Shown here piece after piece: positions 16,319 through 24,528 of a stretch of 48,535 nt of DNA. A program made the translations under genes and the position numbers. Origin of the DNA: Bacillus sp. (in: firmicutes) (lineage in GTDB: Bacteria > Bacillota > Bacilli > Bacillales > JACDOC01); the NCBI GenBank assembly GCA_017656295.1, contig JACDOC010000023.1, forward strand, positions 1 to 48,535, read 5' to 3'. The first letter of the stretch is position 1, and every line of letters begins with the position of its first letter. Below the pieces are notes generated by a model, which saw only the letters and a program-made list of their open reading frames with translations, was not told the DNA's origin and ran no database searches.

Positions 16319-17200
16319 TTATATGACGTCGTACGCTCGCAAAATTCGTAAGTATTGTAACGTTAATATGCCTTGCCATTCTTTTTTGGCTTGTAGCCAC
16401 TCTCTTTCAAATTGGCCCCACGACCATGTTGGTTCCCAATGCCCTTCTGCTTGTTGAGTTTCCTGAATGTATTTGAGATTAGAAGGAATGTATTCTGAAA
16501 CGAGTTCATAAAAACGGGATGTAGGAGTAGGTGCAATTTGTATCGGTTGTAAACTATACGTGTCCCATTTAGTAGGATTTGTTTCCACACATGCTTTTAT
16601 CATTGGAGTTAATTGTACTTCTAATCGTAGTTGCCATTTTGATGCGAGTTTGTCCATTAACCGTAGGAAACATAAGAGTTCGTGAAATTCGTAGTTTTCT
16701 AATGAATAAAGGTAGTCTTCCACAAAAGGAAGCATGGATTCAGCCCATGTTCGATCCTCTTTTGTTCCGTATGTATAAAAGTAACCAATGATTTCAGCTG
16801 ACGGATTTCCCCAATTTACGATTTCCTCTCGGTAATTCCACCAAGGCGCACGAGGGGCTTCATTTACATCTTTTGGTACAGACAGCCATCCGTTCAAATC
16901 TGCTTGATACGTTTTTCTCAAATAATTGAGAGCGTTTTCAATAATTAGATCAGGCTTTTTGTCTAAAAGATCGAACATTTGAAAGGCAATTGTTGTTGCC
17001 ATGGGAGAAGAAGTAGAACACCGAAAATCTGGTTCTAATGCGTGGCCAAATCCGCCGTTTTTGTTTTGATAACGTTTTAACGTGTCAATAACCGTTTGAA
17101 CAGAACCGCTTTCAAATAAATAGTGGAAAAGAGCTTGTTCGACCAGTCGGGCATTATTTTCAATAAATGATTTTCCTTTTTCATAAATCGTGGAACTCAT
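16319..17200 (-). CDS. Alpha/alpha-toroid (terpenoid cyclase/prenyltransferase fold) protein
   Basis: A 293-aa cytoplasmic protein with no signal peptide. The segment TLKRYQNKNGGFGHALEPDF (about 40-59) is the GGFG-type repeat seen in terpenoid cyclases and protein prenyltransferases. Trp- and helix-rich repeats follow. The catalytic DxDD of squalene-hopene cyclases is not visible, so it is probably not a cyclase. Related hypothetical proteins are common in Bacillus with unknown function. The ATG follows GAGGTGATCGA. It lies alone, without isoprenoid genes nearby. Confidence 0.6.
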   Translation of the reverse strand: MSSTIYEKGKSFIENNARLVEQALFHYLFESGSVQTVIDTLKRYQNKNGGFGHALEPDFRCSTSSPMATTIAFQMFDLLDKKPDLIIENALNYLRKTYQADLNGWLSVPKDVNEAPRAPWWNYREEIVNWGNPSAEIIGYFYTYGTKEDRTWAESMLPFVEDYLYSLENYEFHELLCFLRLMDKLASKWQLRLEVQLTPMIKACVETNPTKWDTYSLQPIQIAPTPTSRFYELVSEYIPSNLKYIQETQQAEGHWEPTWSWGQFEREWLQAKKEWQGILTLQYLRILRAYDVI

Positions 17201-17295
17201 TCGATCACCTCATATCATTATTTCTTACATTTATTATACATGAATGAATTGTTAAAAAGCGGAAACGGAATGGAATAAATAAGTAGTCATATAGA

Positions 17296-17332
17296 AAAAA
17301 GGTGAGTTCTACAAATATATACTCACCTTTTT
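17296..17332. terminator. Hairpin terminator downstream of the ykuK-like gene
   Basis: AAAAAGGTGAGT (17296-17307) pairs with ACTCACCTTTTT (17321-17332). It is symmetrical enough to work in both directions; on the minus strand it ends the ykuK-like gene. Confidence 0.85.
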
Positions 17333-17357
17333 GACGGGTATAGACGTATAGATTGAA

Positions 17358-17873
17358 TCACCTCGTATAACGATTTGCATAACTAAAGGCGGTGTACGAT
17401 TCCGGTTTGATCCTGGCATCCATACCCATAGCTGTTATTCGCCCGACCATGTCTTGAATTAATTCTTTCGTTAACCCTTTTCGTCCGATGTCTAAATGAA
17501 TTTCTATCGTTAAAGAAGCTCCTTTTTTTTCATACGGTACAATTAGTTCAGATAAACTTAATAAATGATCATCAGTAAATAGATAAGCAATTTCCTGACT
17601 AAGGGACGTTTCAAGGGAAATTTTTTCACGGATGCTATCGATTGGACGAGGAATGATTAGCTTGCGAATACATCCCCACGCTCCTTTCCCTTTTCGATGA
17701 AGATGGATGGCGGTGATAAACCGTGTCTCTTTTTGATACGTTTGGGAATCAGAACCAATGGAGAGAACGTAGCAAGCGGTAGGATCCTGTAAAATAAATG
17801 ACTGAATTTTTTGAAAAACGACATCAAATGTCATTACACCGTCACTCGTATTTGTAAAATTATACGAATTCAT
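17358..17873 (-). CDS. YkuK-like RNase H-fold protein (DUF458)
   Basis: A 171-aa protein that follows the YkuK/DUF458 pattern: an N-terminal MTFDVVFQKI-type helix, the strand YVLSIGSDSQTY (about 35-46) with an Asp-Ser pair, TRFITAIHLHRKG and a C-terminal AFSYANRYTR. The family is predicted to have a ribonuclease H-like fold, with the Asp of GSDSQ as a probable metal ligand, but its substrate is unknown. The ATG follows AAAGGAGCGATTCT. It is a single-gene unit with its own terminator. Confidence 0.75.
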   Translation of the reverse strand: MNSYNFTNTSDGVMTFDVVFQKIQSFILQDPTACYVLSIGSDSQTYQKETRFITAIHLHRKGKGAWGCIRKLIIPRPIDSIREKISLETSLSQEIAYLFTDDHLLSLSELIVPYEKKGASLTIEIHLDIGRKGLTKELIQDMVGRITAMGMDARIKPESYTAFSYANRYTR

Positions 17874-18295
17874 AGAATCGCTCCTTTTTAGAAAAATGCT
17901 ATTAAGCTCTCATGTTGTCCTTATATTATTGTATGCAAAATAAAGAGGGGGGATGAACGGTATGGGAAAAAGCGCTACCTAAAAAGGTAACGCTTAATTT
18001 CGTTTCAACTAAAAATAAAGTTTCGCAACGGGGCAACAAGGTCTAAGTACGTCTAAGGTATTCGAAAATCAGACAGACGCACAGTAAGGAAATTGATTGA
18101 TCGATGATGAAAAAACGAAGGTCAAAAAGCTCACATCCACCACAAAAAATTTACAACCGGAGCTTTGGGACCGACAATTTCTTCGAATCCTGACCGCTAG
18201 TGCTGTTTTAGAAAGGTTAACAGGCATGTACGAAAGGGGTACACCCAATCCTAACACCAAGATAATAGGTGATCATGTATTAAAGAATCATTTCA
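17874..18295. other. Intergenic stretch with a terminator and unassigned short frames
   Basis: AAGCGCTACCT (17970-17980) pairs with AGGTAACGCTT (17985-17995) with one mismatch and may act as a terminator. From 18060 to 18295 base composition becomes less AT-rich. Short frames are open on both strands: plus 18097-18348 from a TTG, plus 18104-18193, and minus 18069-18260. None has good ribosome binding spacing or a recognised family. This could be the worn end of a lost gene or element. Confidence 0.4.
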
Positions 18296-19441
18296 TTAAA
18301 TCAATTGATGAAAACGATTTTCCTGGTAATTTTCAAACCAATGAATGACATGGTCGATGATAGTTCTCGAAGCATTCGGTCTGTACATAGACGCAAGTGA
18401 TTGTTTCATTTGTTGTTGTTTTTTTGGATCCTTTATCACACGCAGAATGGTTGGGAGTAAGTCTTTTCCTGAAGAAACGATCACAGCTGCACGTTTTTGT
18501 TCAAAGTATCGGGCGTTTTCTTGTTCTTGACCAGGAACAGGTTTATATAGGATAAGTGGAGTGGTTGTGGCAGTGGCTTCTGTTAGTGTGATACCACCCG
18601 GTTTCGTTACCATCACTGTAGACAAGCGGAATAATTCATCGATTTGTTCTACAAATGGAAACACCCGCAGTCGATGTGGATAAAGGCGTTGTAAAGATGA
18701 TAATTCCTCAGAAAGTTTTGTATTATGGCCACACACGACAACTATTTGTACGTCCGTTTCATGAATGAGTTGTTTACATGTTCGCTTCACATGTTTTAAC
18801 AGCCCCTGTGCCCCGGCCAAAATCGTCACTATAGGATTGTTAGGAGACAACTTGTATCGTTTATATAAAATGTCCGAAGAAATAGGGAGTTCGAACGCAG
18901 GGCGAATTGGGATACCGCTAACAATAATTTTGTCACGGGGTACATATTTTTGAGCCAAGGCTTCCTTTAGTTTAGGCGTTGCAACAAAATACCGATTAAT
19001 ATAAGGATGAACCCACATTTTATGCAGACAATAATCAGTTAGTACATTAAAAATCGGAAGTTGAAAACCGGAATATTGACGAAACTCTGGAACGACCATT
19101 AATGGAAACGTATTAATGATCATGTCCGGACTTTCTGTTTGTATGAGTGTTAATAATCGTTTGCGACCTACGTAATAATACCATTTCAATAACCGATGGT
19201 CGTTCCATTTATCAAGGCTATAGTAGAACATTTTATAAAGCGGTTGTCCATACGAAAAACATTTTAAATACAAATATTCCGTCATTTGGGTTAAAAAGGG
19301 ATATGCTTCAGCTAATAAATTGGATACAGTAACTTGTGAAATTCCTTGGTATTTAGCTTCTTGACAAAGCGAATTGGCTACTTGAATATGCCCCGTTCCG
19401 AAACTAGCCGTCAAGATAAGAATGCGAGGTTCTCTCAACAC
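18296..19441 (-). CDS. ugtP: Processive diacylglycerol beta-glucosyltransferase
   Basis: A 381-aa GT28-family enzyme, almost the same length as B. subtilis UgtP. It shows the N-terminal LILTASFGTGHIQVA glycine-rich acceptor loop (about 6-20), NTFPLMVVPEFR, FNVLTDYCLHKMWVH, the TKPGGITLTEA nucleotide-sugar motif and LYKPVPGQEQENA. It adds glucose from UDP-glucose to diacylglycerol at the membrane. The product is glycolipid anchor for lipoteichoic acid, and UgtP also links UDP-glucose levels to cell division. The frame is open to 19480, but GGGGGG just before GTG 19441 marks the start; TTG 19438 is an alternative. Confidence 0.93.
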   Translation of the reverse strand: MLREPRILILTASFGTGHIQVANSLCQEAKYQGISQVTVSNLLAEAYPFLTQMTEYLYLKCFSYGQPLYKMFYYSLDKWNDHRLLKWYYYVGRKRLLTLIQTESPDMIINTFPLMVVPEFRQYSGFQLPIFNVLTDYCLHKMWVHPYINRYFVATPKLKEALAQKYVPRDKIIVSGIPIRPAFELPISSDILYKRYKLSPNNPIVTILAGAQGLLKHVKRTCKQLIHETDVQIVVVCGHNTKLSEELSSLQRLYPHRLRVFPFVEQIDELFRLSTVMVTKPGGITLTEATATTTPLILYKPVPGQEQENARYFEQKRAAVIVSSGKDLLPTILRVIKDPKKQQQMKQSLASMYRPNASRTIIDHVIHWFENYQENRFHQLI

Positions 19442-19596
19442 GTTCCCCCCCTTTTCCGTTATTACTTTTAAAGGTACCATATTTTTGTTAGGGAAAAATC
19501 AGGACAAGTTTTAGTATTTGAAAAAGATGTTAAAATTATGTAAAAAGTTCTATGTAGGTAAAATGATAAATGCTGATGGATAAAAGAACTTAAAAA

Positions 19597-19632
19597 GCTG
19601 ACGTACATCAGAAAATGGTGATGTACATCAGC
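19597..19632 (-). terminator. Palindromic terminator of the small membrane-protein pair
   Basis: GCTGACGTACATCA (19597-19610) pairs with TGATGTACATCAGC (19619-19632) with one mismatch. On the minus strand it is followed by TTTTT. Each arm is itself a palindrome (TGATGTACATCA perfect), so it could also bind a protein. Confidence 0.75.
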
Positions 19633-19656
19633 CGTAGAATCAAAATACATCCATTT

Positions 19657-19770
19657 TTATTTCTGTTTCCAAATTTCCATTATCGCACGTACGATTTCAA
19701 CGCCTTGATAAAGAAATAAGTCAACTGCAGTTAATGAAAATGCGACGATAAGAAAATAGCGAATCCACAT
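19657..19770 (-). CDS. Small single-pass membrane protein (37 aa)
   Basis: This gene encodes 37 residues. WIRYFLIVAFSLTAVDLFLY forms one membrane helix and the tail ends in the basic, amphipathic MEIWKQK. TAAGGAGGGACGAATC directly in front of the ATG is a near-ideal ribosome binding site, and a terminator follows 25 bases after the stop, both good signs of a real gene. It lies 19 bases downstream of another small membrane-protein gene, so they form a two-gene operon. No family is recognised; small proteins of this type often act as regulators or subunits of larger membrane complexes. Confidence 0.7.
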   Translation of the reverse strand: MWIRYFLIVAFSLTAVDLFLYQGVEIVRAIMEIWKQK

Positions 19771-19789
19771 GATTCGTCCCTCCTTATTT

Positions 19790-20092
19790 TCATATTTCAT
19801 TTGGAAGGACAATACAAACCACATTTCTCGATTGATAAAAGACGGCTAATAAAAAGTGAAAACGTAAATAAACAAATAACGGAATAAAAATAATAAAAAA
19901 GCAAGAATGGACAAGGCAAATAATACATATATCAGGGGTAATCGTAAAATCATCGGTTGTATCAAGTGTATTTTCAGAAAGGCTAATTAAAGTTTCTTCA
20001 AAGTCATACAGTATAGGGGTGAATGTGAATGAGCTGTCATAAGCAGAAACCAGATGGTATGAGATTAGGAAATGTATGAACCAGAATAACAT
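19790..20092 (-). CDS. Small membrane protein (100 aa), unknown
   Basis: A 100-aa protein with an N-terminal hydrophobic helix (LFWFIHFLISYHLV, possibly a signal peptide). A polar stretch rich in Asp, Thr and Glu covers about 25-55. A second long hydrophobic region covers about 57-85 (ICIICLVHSCFFIIFIPLF). AAAGGGGTGAATCGTA precedes the ATG, a fair site. It is probably co-transcribed with the 37-aa membrane protein. No family is recognised. Because AT-rich DNA readily gives hydrophobic frames, I hold it at moderate confidence; the paired gene and site are the main support. Confidence 0.5.
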   Translation of the reverse strand: MLFWFIHFLISYHLVSAYDSSFTFTPILYDFEETLISLSENTLDTTDDFTITPDICIICLVHSCFFIIFIPLFVYLRFHFLLAVFYQSRNVVCIVLPNEI

Positions 20093-20533
20093 TACGATTC
20101 ACCCCTTTGTTAATCATTTTATCTATAAAACTCGTTAAATTCATTAAACAGTTACAGTAATTTTATGCAGATGACATAACCTTTTTCTTCGTTTTTTATA
20201 TGATTTTATTGCCTAATAAAAAGGAAGGATTAGAGAGATAAACGAATATAGAAAGAAGCGAACGATATATACTTTGGTGGCGATCAGGGACAAAAACCCT
20301 ACCTAAAATGAACATATTCCATAAAAAGGAAAAGTCGAATAAATGGAAATGCTCCATTGAAGATGGATGGATTCGTCAAAAAATGAATGCTAAAGTACAA
20401 GTTAACAAAAAGAAGCGGCAATAAAAGTCCGTATCTAACTCTATCACTCTAATTTGAATAAAGATATCTTATTTTACCATTTTTTAAAGGGTAGGGAGCA
20501 AATAATTACTAAATAGAATGAAAGGGAAGAATC
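20093..20533. other. Intergenic stretch, no firm gene
   Basis: There are 440 AT-rich bases between divergent units, which should hold the promoters for the small-protein pair (minus) and the Nudix gene (plus). A 38-codon frame at 20308-20424 on the plus strand has no ribosome binding site. The coding-like sequence just before it has no start, so this may be the tail of a lost gene. Confidence 0.35.
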
Positions 20534-21178
20534 ATGATGAAGTACATTGATAAAATTTACGCACTTCAACATCGTAGTCCTGGTATTTTTGGAGAAGATG
20601 AAGCAACGAAATATGCGATTTTTCTCCCTCTTATTAGAGTAAAGGAGGAAATTCATGTACTTTTTGAAGTTAGGGCTCATCATTTACGTCGACAGCCAGG
20701 AGAAATTTGTTTTCCTGGCGGAAAAATTGACAAGGTGGATGATCATGCGAAGGCAGCGGCCATTCGAGAAACGTTGGAAGAACTGAATTTGCACTCTAAA
20801 GATGTATCGATTGTAGCACCTCTAGATATAATGGTCGGGTATGGGCAAATCATAGAACCATTTGTAGGGGAAATTTGTCAAGACGTGAACAACATTTTTC
20901 CAAATAAAGATGAAGTGGAAGAAATATTTACGGTCCCATTGGATTATTTTATGGACACTAAACCAGAAAAATATCTTGTGGAGCTTCACCCTCATCCATC
21001 GGTCGATTTCCCATTCCACTACATTCCGAATGGGAAAAAGTATAATTGGCGGATGCGAGGAATAAATGAATTATTTTATGAATATAACGGTCGAGTCATT
21101 TGGGGGCTTACAGCCAAAATTCTTTATCACTTTGTGCAGTTGGTGCAAAAATCGAAAAATAACAACAAATTGGTATAA
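20534..21178 (+). CDS. Nudix hydrolase, probable CoA pyrophosphatase
   Basis: A 214-aa Nudix protein. The UPF0035 block typical of CoA diphosphatases, LRRQPGEICFPGGKID (about 51-66), leads directly into the Nudix box GGKID...AAIRETLEEL (about 63-84). Such enzymes split CoA to 4'-phosphopantetheine and 3',5'-ADP and clear oxidised CoA. The C-terminal third is longer than in the E. coli homologue. ATG pair at 20534/20537 after AAAGGGAAG. It stands ahead of a lipase gene but is separated by 64 bases with a new ribosome binding site. Confidence 0.85.
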   Translation: MMKYIDKIYALQHRSPGIFGEDEATKYAIFLPLIRVKEEIHVLFEVRAHHLRRQPGEICFPGGKIDKVDDHAKAAAIRETLEELNLHSKDVSIVAPLDIMVGYGQIIEPFVGEICQDVNNIFPNKDEVEEIFTVPLDYFMDTKPEKYLVELHPHPSVDFPFHYIPNGKKYNWRMRGINELFYEYNGRVIWGLTAKILYHFVQLVQKSKNNNKLV

Positions 21179-21242
21179 TTTGTATTCTCTCCCCATACGT
21201 TGAAAAGGGAATGCGAACGCTTTTATAAGGGGAGGAAACAAA

Positions 21243-22799
21243 TTGAAGAAGTGGGTGGTTACAATTGTATTATTCTTTTTACTCGCGACCGTCTTTAAGG
21301 CACCTGTGTCTGCTGGGAAATTTTTTAACCCAGGAGCTGATGGAACACCAGGAACATGGTATGTTGGGGCCACGCCTGATCATCTCGACCCGAATGCACC
21401 TGTCATTCTCTTTGTTCAAGGGTTAAATAGCTCAGCAAGTACATGGTTTGACAATAATGATATGTACGTAACCGCGTATAATGCAGGTTTTCAAACCGCA
21501 TTTGTCGAGCTTTTTGATGCTGGTGGTACGTCGGAAGACATGTGGGACAACGGACATTTATTAGCCGAGTTAATTGAAGAGATTTATCAATACTTTGGTA
21601 AGCCACTTGTTCTAGTAACGCATAGTAAAGGGGGGATTGATGCCCAAACCGCATTAGTTCATTATGGAGTGTATCCCTATGTTTCAAATGTGATTACACT
21701 CAGTAGTCCTCATTTTGGTTCCGAATTAGCAGATTTAGCGTATAGCAGTTGGGCAGGGTGGTTAGCTGGTATTTTAGGGTCGAGAAGCGATGCAACGTAT
21801 TCGCTACAAACATCGTATATGAATTATTTTCGTTCCATTACCGATCAGCATCCAAATGTAAATAAAAACAACTATTATACATTCGCCGGTACCAAATGGG
21901 GTTCATTTGGTTCTTCGTTATATTGGGGAGGATTGTATTTATCCCAGTACGGCCCAAACGATGGAGCCGTAACGGTGGAGAGAGCCTTCTTGCCAAATGG
22001 AACCATGGTGAAAGTAGGGGATTGGAATCATTTTACTATAAAAGAAGGATCGTCCACCTTTTCTTTTTTTGCCCCGTATTTAACGACTTCTACTTCCATG
22101 GCTAGTGCGCAAATGGCGGCAGCTACAGTAGAGGATATAGCTATTACTGACCAATCATTAACAAGCGGCCAAATCATTCGTGGTGGTCCATTTAAAGAAG
22201 CAGGCACAGAAAGCTTTCTTGTGGAAAAAGGGGTTGAAACATTAACAATCAATTGGATGAGTGATGTCCCCGTAGATACTCTTGAGGTCATCGGTCCTAA
22301 TGGGAAACGTGAAACTGTTACGGTGGAAAGAATAGAAGACAAAGGAATATTTGCAGGAGCATGGCACCACGTGGCAGTCCTCCAAAAACCAAATGCAGGA
22401 ACATGGAAAGTATATGCTTCCGATGATGATGCACAAGCTTATCTTCTTGTCGTTTCCTTACAATCGGACATTTCAAATGACCTAGTTCTTCAAAATAAAC
22501 ACAGAAAAAAGATATGGAAACTTGAAACAAAACAGAAGAAAGTAAGAGAAAAAGAAACAAAAGCCACATATTCGGTAGACTTTACCCCTTATCAAAACGG
22601 AAATTCGATAAAAAATCGAAAAAAATTAAAAATAAAGGAACCAATATCTATTGCTAGTGAAATCACCCTTCCAACGGTTACCGAGGCAGGAACGTATCAA
22701 ATAACTGTTGAGATTAAAGGAAAAACAAAAGACGGATATCCATTTGAACGAACACTTCTAAAATCCGTCTATAAAGATGAATATGGTAATTTCTATTAA
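21243..22799 (+). CDS. Secreted lipase/esterase with C-terminal beta domain
   Basis: A 518-aa exported alpha/beta hydrolase. Residues 1-24 are a Sec signal peptide cleaved after VSA. The oxyanion stretch FVQGLNSS (about 57-64), the nucleophile in THSKGG (Ser128), Asp240 in YGPNDGAV and His263 in DWNHF make a complete triad. It would hydrolyse lipids or other esters outside the cell. Residues about 290-518 are extra: a beta-rich segment with WMSDVPVDTLEVIGPNGK that looks Ig/PPC-like, followed by a Lys-rich linker (about 420-445) and a second beta domain. Start is TTG 21243 behind AAGGGGAGG. It is followed by a strong terminator. Confidence 0.88.
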   Translation: MKKWVVTIVLFFLLATVFKAPVSAGKFFNPGADGTPGTWYVGATPDHLDPNAPVILFVQGLNSSASTWFDNNDMYVTAYNAGFQTAFVELFDAGGTSEDMWDNGHLLAELIEEIYQYFGKPLVLVTHSKGGIDAQTALVHYGVYPYVSNVITLSSPHFGSELADLAYSSWAGWLAGILGSRSDATYSLQTSYMNYFRSITDQHPNVNKNNYYTFAGTKWGSFGSSLYWGGLYLSQYGPNDGAVTVERAFLPNGTMVKVGDWNHFTIKEGSSTFSFFAPYLTTSTSMASAQMAAATVEDIAITDQSLTSGQIIRGGPFKEAGTESFLVEKGVETLTINWMSDVPVDTLEVIGPNGKRETVTVERIEDKGIFAGAWHHVAVLQKPNAGTWKVYASDDDAQAYLLVVSLQSDISNDLVLQNKHRKKIWKLETKQKKVREKETKATYSVDFTPYQNGNSIKNRKKLKIKEPISIASEITLPTVTEAGTYQITVEIKGKTKDGYPFERTLLKSVYKDEYGNFY

Positions 22800-22800
22800 C

Positions 22801-22830
22801 ACAGCCATCCATTATTTGGCTGTTTTTTTT
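22801..22830 (+). terminator. Terminator of the lipase gene
   Basis: ACAGCCA (22801-22807) pairs with TGGCTGT (22817-22823), followed by seven T residues. Confidence 0.9.
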
Positions 22831-22908
22831 GATTTGAATGGTAAAAAAAACTACCATCTAGAGAAATATTTGATAATATAAAATTGTGCAAAAAAAGGGG
22901 GAAGGCGA

Positions 22909-23415
22909 GTGAGCATGAGTCTTTATCAATCAGAGATTCAATTAAGCTTTTATCGATCAATGTACAAAAAGGAATTGCTTGCATTTGAATTACTTCCTGA
23001 ACAAAAACGGTTTACTGCTCTTCCAAACTACTGGATACAAAATAAATCGAAAGAAGGGCAATGGTATCCGATTGTCATTTTACAAGGAAGCTCCCCAGTC
23101 GGGTTTTTTGTGTTAGATGAAGGAGCGGACGTAAAAACATATACCTCACGTCCAAATAGCATGCTTCTTCGTTCGTTTTCGGTTCATCTTCCACACCAAG
23201 GAAAAGGCTATGCAAAAAAAGCCCTTCATCTTCTAGTATCATTTGTTGATACACACTTTCCACACATTGAAGAAATCGTGTTAGGTGTGAATGAAAACAA
23301 TCATGCCGCCCTCCGCTTGTATCAATCTTGCGGATTTATCGATCAAGGGAACCGAGTGTTTGGACGTCAAGGGTGGCAATATGTTCTTCATTTTTCATTA
23401 AAAAATGAACAGTAG
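22909..23415 (+). CDS. GNAT family N-acetyltransferase
   Basis: A 168-aa GNAT protein. The acetyl-CoA loop is HQGKGYAKKAL (about 97-107, the Q/R-x-x-G-x-G/A motif). It is followed by IVLGVNENNHAALRLYQSCGF, the motif that closes the fold. The N-terminal part (about 1-50) is family-specific and likely sets the acceptor, which is unknown. The GTG at 22909 fits the AAAGGGGGAAGG site better than the ATG six bases later. The following lipoprotein gene begins 64 bases on, possibly co-transcribed. Confidence 0.83.
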   Translation: MSMSLYQSEIQLSFYRSMYKKELLAFELLPEQKRFTALPNYWIQNKSKEGQWYPIVILQGSSPVGFFVLDEGADVKTYTSRPNSMLLRSFSVHLPHQGKGYAKKALHLLVSFVDTHFPHIEEIVLGVNENNHAALRLYQSCGFIDQGNRVFGRQGWQYVLHFSLKNEQ

Positions 23416-23479
23416 ATATATTCGGAGAGGTACTAACATGATCGTAAAAACCCATTTTTTGAAACAAGTAGGAGGACGC

Positions 23480-23851
23480 ATGATGACGATGAAGAATTCG
23501 ATATTGATGGTCTTTGCTGTAATTGTTATCTTATCGGCGTGTAGTCAACAAACAATGTCCTTTGAAGGGATAAGCGAGCATTGGCACGTCAATGTAACAG
23601 TTGTACAGAATGGAGGGCGAATCGAAAATGACATTGTGATGACCTATATTGGAGAAAAACATGAACCTATAACAAAAATAATGTATGAATTCGAAGGGCC
23701 AATATCCCAAATAGGCGGAGAACGACAAGTGAACGAGGAAGGAATAGTTCATGTGGAACATATATTGAATTCCAAGGTATTTTCAGAGGATATGATCGTC
23801 ACTATTAAATGGAATGGGCAGGAAGAATCGTTTCCTTTAGTAAAAAAATAG
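23480..23851 (+). CDS. Small lipoprotein (about 123 aa)
   Basis: The precursor has a signal peptide ending in the lipobox LSAC (Cys about 22), followed by about 100 residues of mostly beta-strand character. These include HWHVNVTVVQNGG, IVMTYIGEK and VTIKWNGQEESF. No Pfam-type family is recognised; related small lipoproteins are common in Bacillus. The open frame extends upstream to 23405, but TAGGAGGACGC shows that translation starts at one of the ATGs 23480 or 23483. It follows the GNAT gene and precedes a zinc-ribbon gene. Confidence 0.72.
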   Translation: MMTMKNSILMVFAVIVILSACSQQTMSFEGISEHWHVNVTVVQNGGRIENDIVMTYIGEKHEPITKIMYEFEGPISQIGGERQVNEEGIVHVEHILNSKVFSEDMIVTIKWNGQEESFPLVKK

Positions 23852-23939
23852 AACAACAAACTTAAATAGGTGAATTTTGAAACATTTTTCTATGATTGTT
23901 CGTATTACGTAGTAGAAACAGTGGAAAGGGGAGAGCAAA

Positions 23940-24146
23940 ATGAACGAAAAAGGTTGTATTAAATGCGGATCGCGTGATGCGGGACAAAAGGAAGTCGCAA
24001 TGACCGGAACCGGGCTTTCAAAAATGTTTGATATTCAACATAATCGGTTCGTTGTGGTATATTGTCGCAATTGTGGTTACTCCGAGTTTTATAACAAAGA
24101 TGCTTCTGTAGGATCCAATATTCTTGACTTTTTCTTTGGGGGATAA
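23940..24146 (+). CDS. Zinc-ribbon nucleic-acid-binding-type protein (68 aa)
   Basis: A 68-aa protein with CIKCGS at the N terminus and YCRNCGYSEFY near residues 41-51. These are the two knuckles of an RPB9/TFIIS-like ribbon as in the Zn_ribbon_13 family. Between them are MTGTGLSKMFDIQHNRF residues typical of that family. The C terminus is a Phe/Gly-rich tail (NILDFFFGG). The role is unknown; nucleic acid or protein binding is assumed for the family. GGGGAGAGCAAA in front of the ATG, terminator 20 bases after the stop. Confidence 0.78.
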   Translation: MNEKGCIKCGSRDAGQKEVAMTGTGLSKMFDIQHNRFVVVYCRNCGYSEFYNKDASVGSNILDFFFGG

Positions 24147-24166
24147 AACACAATGTATGTAGATCT

Positions 24167-24199
24167 ACGCTTGGAACAAATCTCCAGGCGTTTTATTTT
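24167..24199 (+). terminator. Terminator of the zinc-ribbon gene
   Basis: ACGCTTGGA (24167-24175) pairs with TCCAGGCGT (24183-24191, one G-T pair), followed by TTTATTTT. Confidence 0.85.
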
Positions 24200-24480
24200 T
24201 AAAGTAAGTTTAGCGTGTTCTATTCATTCATTCACAAGTAGTGCTTAACAGTAGTGTTACGTGCAAAAAGACTTTTTTGAATAAAAGCGTTTTAAGATGC
24301 GATGAGGTTTCAGAGTGTAAATCTTTTTAATTTAGTTCAAAAGTACCAATTTAGTGTATAATCTTGTAAACTGGTGCAAAAAAGGTGAATGGTCAAGATA
24401 TTATTGTTCAATATTTTTGAATTAATACGATAGGTAGTTAGTTTATTATCATAAAAGAAAAAAATGTGCTTTTAAAAAGT
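24200..24480. other. Non-coding stretch between convergent units
   Basis: No gene is seen. AAAAGCGTTTTAA near 24284-24296 resembles a weak CcpA cre site, and GTGTATAATC near 24355 resembles a -10 box, but neither has a gene to serve. Confidence 0.35.
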
Positions 24481-24507
24481 AAAACGGACACTATTCATGT
24501 CCGTTTT
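24481..24507. terminator. Terminator of the fructose operon
   Basis: AAAACGGACA (24481-24490) pairs with TGTCCGTTTT (24498-24507). On the minus strand it follows the fruA stop and ends in TTTTACTTTTT. Confidence 0.88.
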
Positions 24508-24528
24508 TACAAAATTCCAATGAAACTA

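Noticed and set aside
20308-20424. 38-codon gene with Lys-rich tail
   Set aside because: There is no Shine-Dalgarno sequence before its ATG and the coding-like sequence upstream has no start; reported only as intergenic content.
24284-24296. Second cre site near AAAAGCGTTTTAA
   Set aside because: The second consensus base is wrong and it lies between the 3' ends of two convergent units, where no promoter is needed.
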